Assembly: GCF_958295425.1 (NCBI RefSeq)
Contig: NC_081142.1
Coordinates: 14,249,321-14,313,320 of the forward strand
Origin: Solea solea
Taxonomy: Eukaryota > Chordata > Actinopteri > Pleuronectiformes > Soleidae
Length of the DNA stretch: 64,000 nt
Direction of reading: 5' to 3'
The notes beneath the pieces were generated by a model. The model was not told where the DNA came from, did not search any database, and worked only from the letters and a program-made list of their open reading frames with translations. Numbering within the stretch: position 1 is the stretch's first letter; every line of letters starts with the position of its first letter. The position numbers and the translations under genes are program-made. Positions 60,001 through 64,000 of this stretch are shown in pieces.

Positions 60001-60178
60001 TATCGAAACCATTCGTCACATTTACCTTAGCGTGTTGGTCGTTTTTTAAGGCGGACAGTTAATATATCTGAAAATATGAGCTATAGCTGTCAGAGCTATA
60101 TCTGTTCAACCGTGGCTTAACAGACAGTTGTGCTTGAGAGAGTGAGTGGGAATATAAACAAAAAAATATTTAACCCTT

Positions 60179-60202
60179 TTTATTGAACAATGGAAATTTA
60201 TT
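60179..60202 (-). other. paired polyadenylation signals of uhrf1
   Basis: Two minus-strand AATAAA hexamers (plus-strand TTTATT at 60179-60184 and 60197-60202) lie 18 nt apart about 1.5 kb past the uhrf1 stop. No other coding sequence lies between the stop and this site. Confidence 0.5.
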
Positions 60203-61724
60203 GACACAAAATTTGCACCAAACGTGCAGGCATTTCTAAAAACTACATATCAAAACTAAAACAGACTAAAAATTTTACAATTTTAGAAAATATACATTTC
60301 CCCATCTATGCAAATCTTTGTCTCCCCAAAAAAACTCCAAAGTGCTGCCATGTGGTTGGACACTGTCACACACTGCTGTTGAAATTAAATACCAAACATC
60401 GTATCTTTTACCAAAAAAAGAAAGCAGTTAAATCATTGATTAAATATTGAATTTCAGGAGCAGTGTGTTCAATTTACTCAGGTTTTTTTTAATAAATGAA
60501 TGCTTAAGACAAATTAAAACAGCCCCCTCCCACAAATGACCATAAGATTATAAAAGATTAAATGTACACATTTTAATTTTACACAAAAAAGGAAGAAGCG
60601 GCAGCTTCTAGACTGATTAGGTTTAAGTATCAGGGACATTGTCTAAAGAGCTAAAGAGACGGGAGTTCTACATTTCACCCAAGGTTAAGCACATTTTCTT
60701 TCTTTGGACATTATGAAAGTGAACCTTTTCCAAATGGGAAATCCAATTATATCACTTAAAATTCTAACATGTTAGGTTTCTTAAGTTTCTATCAAATTCA
60801 TAGAAACTTTTAAACCAACTTTCAGAAAATGTAATCTACGAAAAAAAGGAAAAAAAAAAAAAAGGGACCCAATACACAGGTTTGATGACACCGTTTTCCT
60901 AACATGACACTTTCCGTGACTGCTGCACAGGGAAAAATAACTTATCTAGTCCAGTTTATGCTGGTTCGAGAGGTCTCCTACATTTAACCAATCAACTGTA
61001 GATTGAAATGCCTCGTTTACCCTACTTTCCGCCTTAATGCAATGTCAAATGTGATCATTCCAGGTCAAAACAAAGTGGCACATTTGTGATTCGTAAGGAC
61101 AACATGACCATAACAGTGTTGTTTGTCAACTAAACAAACCACATCACGCAGCAGTGTTTGTAAACACAGATTTTTTTTAAAAGTAGAAATCCCCCATACA
61201 GAAAAGTACAAGAAAAAAAGAGATACACAAGTCTTCCAGGTCAGATGAATACAAACCAATTAAAATCCTGACTGCATGATAAGAATGAAAAGATTGCCTC
61301 AAAACAATGACTAGCCACAGCCAAATTAATATCTGATCGAGATTATAATCCTTTACGAATAAATCTCCAAACTGGTAAATGGCTCAACGTTCTCCTGAGG
61401 AGTGCTTAACAGAGAGTTTACTTCATCAGTGATAACATTTGCATTAGTTAATGGAACAGAAGAAAACACGGAGTAAAATCACAGTTGAACATATTAACGG
61501 AGTAATGGGACAGGCAGTTAAAGAAATTTTCAATTTATCAGTAACTAACTACAAATCATTGCAGATTCAAGGTGAAAAATGGCAACACTGAAGTCCACAA
61601 ACATTGTAGTTTTATAGTCATAAAAAATATATTAAAGAGAAACCGATTTTTTATTGAGGTGACTGAAAATTCCCCTTACAGTTACATTGCGTTTCCTCGA
61701 AGACCGAGTGAGCAGAGCCAGTGA
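60179..61724 (-). other. uhrf1: uhrf1 3' untranslated region (estimated extent)
   Basis: AT-rich non-coding sequence downstream of the uhrf1 stop. Minus-strand AATAAA signals occur at 61650-61655 (about 70 nt after the stop), 60197-60202 and 60179-60184. The two distal signals, 18 nt apart, are the likely main cleavage signals; the proximal one could give a very short 3' UTR. The end is inferred from the signals only. Confidence 0.55.
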
Positions 61725-61871
61725 TCATCGCCCGTTGCTGTACCCTGGGAAAAACTGATTAAGAATGTCTTGCAGAGGTTTGTTGACATCCATCGAGTAG
61801 TTTTTGCCCAGGTCGTGTCTGCAGGCCGGGCAGGTGTGCACATCTGCTTTGAAGGACCGCTGAAGACATTC
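61725..61871 (-). CDS. uhrf1: uhrf1 last coding exon, second half of RING and C-terminus
   Basis: The exon starts at GAA after CCCCAG, and completes the RING with ECLQRSF and TCPACR. It continues to [11 protein letters not shown] and stops with TGA at 61727-61725. The ending is nearly the same as the mammalian UHRF1 C-terminus. Confidence 0.94.
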   Translation of the reverse strand, partial: ECLQRSFKADVHTCPACRHDLGKNYSMDVNKPLQDILNQFFPGYSNGR

Positions 61872-64000
61872 CTGGGGTGTATTTAAAAGGCATGTATTTA
61901 AATTCAGCAAAGCCACCAAGACATTTAAGATAGCAAATCACTGCCTCAGAAACATCCCTTTAGTGTTTAGGAGTTGTGAAGTGACCCACTGCCTTTATTA
62001 ATTAGATGCAAATGTATCAAATGCTAATTAATGGAGGGAAAAAAGCCAATTAACGGGGACTCCTTAGTCTATATTGTTGCACCCGTTACATGCTGGAAAT
62101 CTTGAACGAGTTGGCTCAATAATCGTTTCTTACCCTGCAGACGTTGTGTTGGCAGTCTGTGGTGATGGGCTGAAAGACCACTTCTTGGCAGCAAATGCAG
62201 AGGAAAACTTCTTCAACCTTATTCAAAAATTTCTGCAGAAACAAAATATGACACAGTTGAGGAGCTTTTACAACCAAGCTCTGTAATTTCTTTCTAATGC
62301 ACTGTGCCACACAAACACATACACACTTTAGTAGAGACCCAAAGCAAGTGAACATTACTGTTTGTTTAGAATATAAAAAAGGTAAACACACCTGTATCAA
62401 ACCACTTATTTAACAAACATGTAGAAAGTGAAATTTTCACCATTTTGTCATGACTTTAATGACATACTTAACACAAATACAGCATGTTCTGTGCCACAAC
62501 CCTGCCCTCAGGTCTTGACGGTGGTGCCAACCTGCTGTAAGTTGATGTACCATCAAAACAATCTTGGAGTCATTATTTAAAGGTCAAAATCCAATATTGT
62601 TTTTATCCAACTTCATAATTCTTGAATTCACAGGTGTATTTCTTTTTTCAAATGTTCTCAGCCACTATTTTCTAAACATACTGTATAATATATAAAGAAG
62701 AGAATATCTGCAACCGTTTAACTGGTGTTAAACAGATTTGAAGTTTTAGAATATCATGTTTTGATATTTTTCCACCAATCAAAAACCCTGCAGCTAATTT
62801 GACGAGACACAATGAGTCATCCTCACCGGTCCGAGAGACAGTGACTCCATGGCTTCATCCCACAGCTTCTTGTTTAGCTTATCGCTCCTGATGAGGGCCT
62901 TCTGCTGCTGAGAAAGCTTGAATACTTCCACTTTGATTTTCTTGGGAGTCTTGGAAGGTGAAGTTTTGGAGGATTCTGACAGAAACCAAGACACACACAA
63001 TTTCCATTTAGTTTGGGGTTGTAAAATATCAACCTGCACACAGATTATTTCAAGCCAACCAGCAATATTGTTTTCTGAATGCCGTAAAAAAACAAAAAAA
63101 AAAAACACTGCAACAAACTGTCTATGAATACTAAAAACAGTGATTTAACCTACCACTGCCCTGAGATTTTCGCTTTCTCTTTGCCTTGTTGGGCGTTGCC
63201 GACTCCTCATCCACTTCATTTTTGTTCTCCTTCTCTTTCTGGTAGCCAGCAGGATACTGGAATAACAACATTGGGTCAAAATAAACACAGGTTGACAAGA
63301 AGGTATAACATTGACTTTAATAGCTACTAGATTTAACATTAACATTAGAACAGAACCAAGAATCTGTGTGCAGCACTCTGACCTGAGCTAGTCTCTCTCC
63401 CTGGGAAAAAAAAATAATCAGAGTGCTATAAAATAATCACCTGCATGGTGAGACCGAGCTTCTTGATGCGTTCCTTGCCATCTCTGGTCCATGGCGCTGG
63501 CTCATCATCGTCACGTTTCAGCAGATACCTCCAGACCAAGAAACCAGACTTGCCTTTTGCTGGCCAGTACTTTACCACCTGACAAAAAACAAAAACATAT
63601 GAAGTCAATTGAAAATGCCCATACCATGTTTAAGGGTTCAATGTGTGGAATAAGTATGCTGTGGAGCACTTTGACAACATAGCACCATACCTTATAAATT
63701 CCATCATATCGGTTTCCTTCCTCCGGGCAATATTTGCTGTGCTTGCGACCCTTGCAGCTGCGCACAACTCTGACTGGTTTGCCTGCCTTCCAGCTCTTGG
63801 ACTCGGCACCGTTTTTGTCATTGACTGGGACATTGCAGTTGAGAGCCACCGCTCTAGTGGGGGGGGGGAGAGAAAAAAAAAAAAATAAAAAATAAAAAAA
63901 AAACACAGGACAGGACAATTTAAAAATGCAAAATAAAATGAAGCAAAGCCTGTTGAAGATTCTGTTGAGTTTGTCCTTAAGCATCATACCGGTTCATGTG
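61725..64000 (-). CDS. uhrf1: uhrf1, 3' part: E3 ubiquitin ligase and hemimethyl-CpG reader (seven exons, 5' end outside window)
   Basis: UHRF1 binds hemimethylated CpG through its SRA domain and H3 tails through TTD-PHD, and ubiquitinates histone H3 to recruit DNMT1 in the nucleus. Exons joined on the minus strand: 64000-63990, 63853-63691, 63578-63441, 63256-63154, 62975-62827, 62232-62134, 61871-61725. All junctions are GT-AG with matching phases, giving 810 nt, or 269 residues plus TGA. Visible in order: the second half of SRA (motifs [27 protein letters not shown] and DDDEP), a lysine-rich linker (KAKRKRKS, a possible nuclear signal/polybasic region), a RING finger (CICCQ, CQHNVC, TCPACR), and the typical UHRF end in [13 protein letters not shown] residues. 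The UBL, TTD, PHD and first half of SRA lie upstream, beyond position 64000. UHRF2 is the main alternative. The linker, C-terminus and neighbouring kdm4b favour UHRF1. Confidence 0.93.
62134..62232 (-). CDS. uhrf1: uhrf1 exon, first half of RING finger
   Basis: This 99-nt phase-0 exon encodes [13 protein letters not shown] and then [13 protein letters not shown]. It supplies the first zinc ligands (CxxC, C-x-H-x2-C) of the C3HC4 RING that gives UHRF1 its ubiquitin-ligase activity. Confidence 0.93.
62827..62975 (-). CDS. uhrf1: uhrf1 exon, linker between SRA and RING
   Basis: This 149-nt exon encodes a Ser/Lys-rich stretch ([12 protein letters not shown]), then a conserved helix-like segment with SQQQKALIR and [10 protein letters not shown]. 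That segment corresponds to the mammalian pre-RING spacer (LIR..K..KLW.E...SL). Confidence 0.9.
63154..63256 (-). CDS. uhrf1: uhrf1 exon, SRA end and basic linker
   Basis: This 103-nt exon opens with [10 protein letters not shown], continuing the SRA end (YPEGY in mammals), then becomes acidic and finally lysine/arginine-rich (KAKRKRKS). It ends in phase 1 at AGTG|GTAGGT. The basic run resembles the polybasic region that regulates mammalian UHRF1. Confidence 0.88.
63441..63578 (-). CDS. uhrf1: uhrf1 exon, SRA domain (b)
   Basis: This 138-nt phase-0 exon encodes 46 residues from [13 protein letters not shown] to KKLGLTMQ, which is the end of the SRA fold. The donor is CAG|GTGATT. Confidence 0.93.
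63691..63853 (-). CDS. uhrf1: uhrf1 exon, SRA domain (a)
   Basis: This 163-nt exon follows an AG acceptor at 63855-63854 and ends in AAG before GTATGG. It encodes 54 SRA residues including KPVRVVR and the invariant [12 protein letters not shown]-rich run and an A-rich run lie just upstream of the acceptor on the plus strand. Confidence 0.92.
63990..64000 (-). CDS. uhrf1: uhrf1 partial exon at window edge
   Basis: Eleven coding bases read H-M-N-R (last codon split) before a GT donor at 63989-63988. They join in phase with the next exon to give MNRAVALNC, matching the family's MNRALALNC in the SRA domain. The exon start lies outside the window. Confidence 0.8.

Noticed and set aside
1..64000. 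CRISPR arrays, operons, bacterial or phage systems
   Set aside because: The sequence is clearly vertebrate nuclear DNA with spliced genes. The tandem repeats present are microsatellites, not spacer arrays.

Overview
This 64 kb window is from a teleost fish nuclear genome, probably a percomorph-like one (species not determinable by eye). The evidence is vertebrate exon-intron structure with GT-AG junctions at every splice site I could place, abundant CA/TA microsatellites, tRNA-derived SINEs and several DNA-transposon families typical of fish. Two genes can be read, both on the minus strand and head to tail: the 3' part of uhrf1 (64000 to about 60179) and a complete kdm4b coding region (56633 to 21187, untranslated first exon ending at 59614). 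The same order and relative orientation, UHRF1 upstream of KDM4B, is known from human 19p13.3, which supports both calls.

Region by region. 64000-61725: the last seven coding exons of uhrf1 that fall in the window (269 residues: part of the SRA domain, the basic linker and the RING finger), then a 3' UTR of about 1.5 kb. About 60178-59615: a short intergenic and promoter segment. 59614-19500: kdm4b. I placed 21 coding exons whose lengths sum to 3690 nt (1229 codons plus stop) with compatible phases throughout. They encode JmjN, JmjC, a basic charged-helix region, a double PHD module, a double Tudor and a C-terminal tail. Introns hold repeats: a tRNA-SINE, a BED-type hAT transposase remnant and microsatellites. 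19500-1: no convincing protein-coding gene. It holds transposon relics (a TTAA-flanked foldback MITE, a 760-bp terminal-inverted-repeat element, hAT-like and Tc1-like fragments), two SINEs, many microsatellites, and AT-rich unique stretches that could be regulatory.

Biology. Both proteins act on chromatin in the nucleus. UHRF1 reads hemimethylated CpG and H3 tails and ubiquitinates histone H3 to recruit DNMT1. KDM4B is a JmjC Fe(II)/2-oxoglutarate demethylase of H3K9me3/me2 and H3K36me3. The sequence shows no regulatory link between them beyond adjacency.

Most notable. The predicted Kdm4b keeps its catalytic residues, but two of the three aromatic-cage positions of the double Tudor domain (W and Y in KDM4A) are T and L here. 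It also has a Pro/Ala-rich N-terminal extension of about 97 residues and a small in-frame coding repeat between PHD and Tudor. I found no novel multi-gene system.
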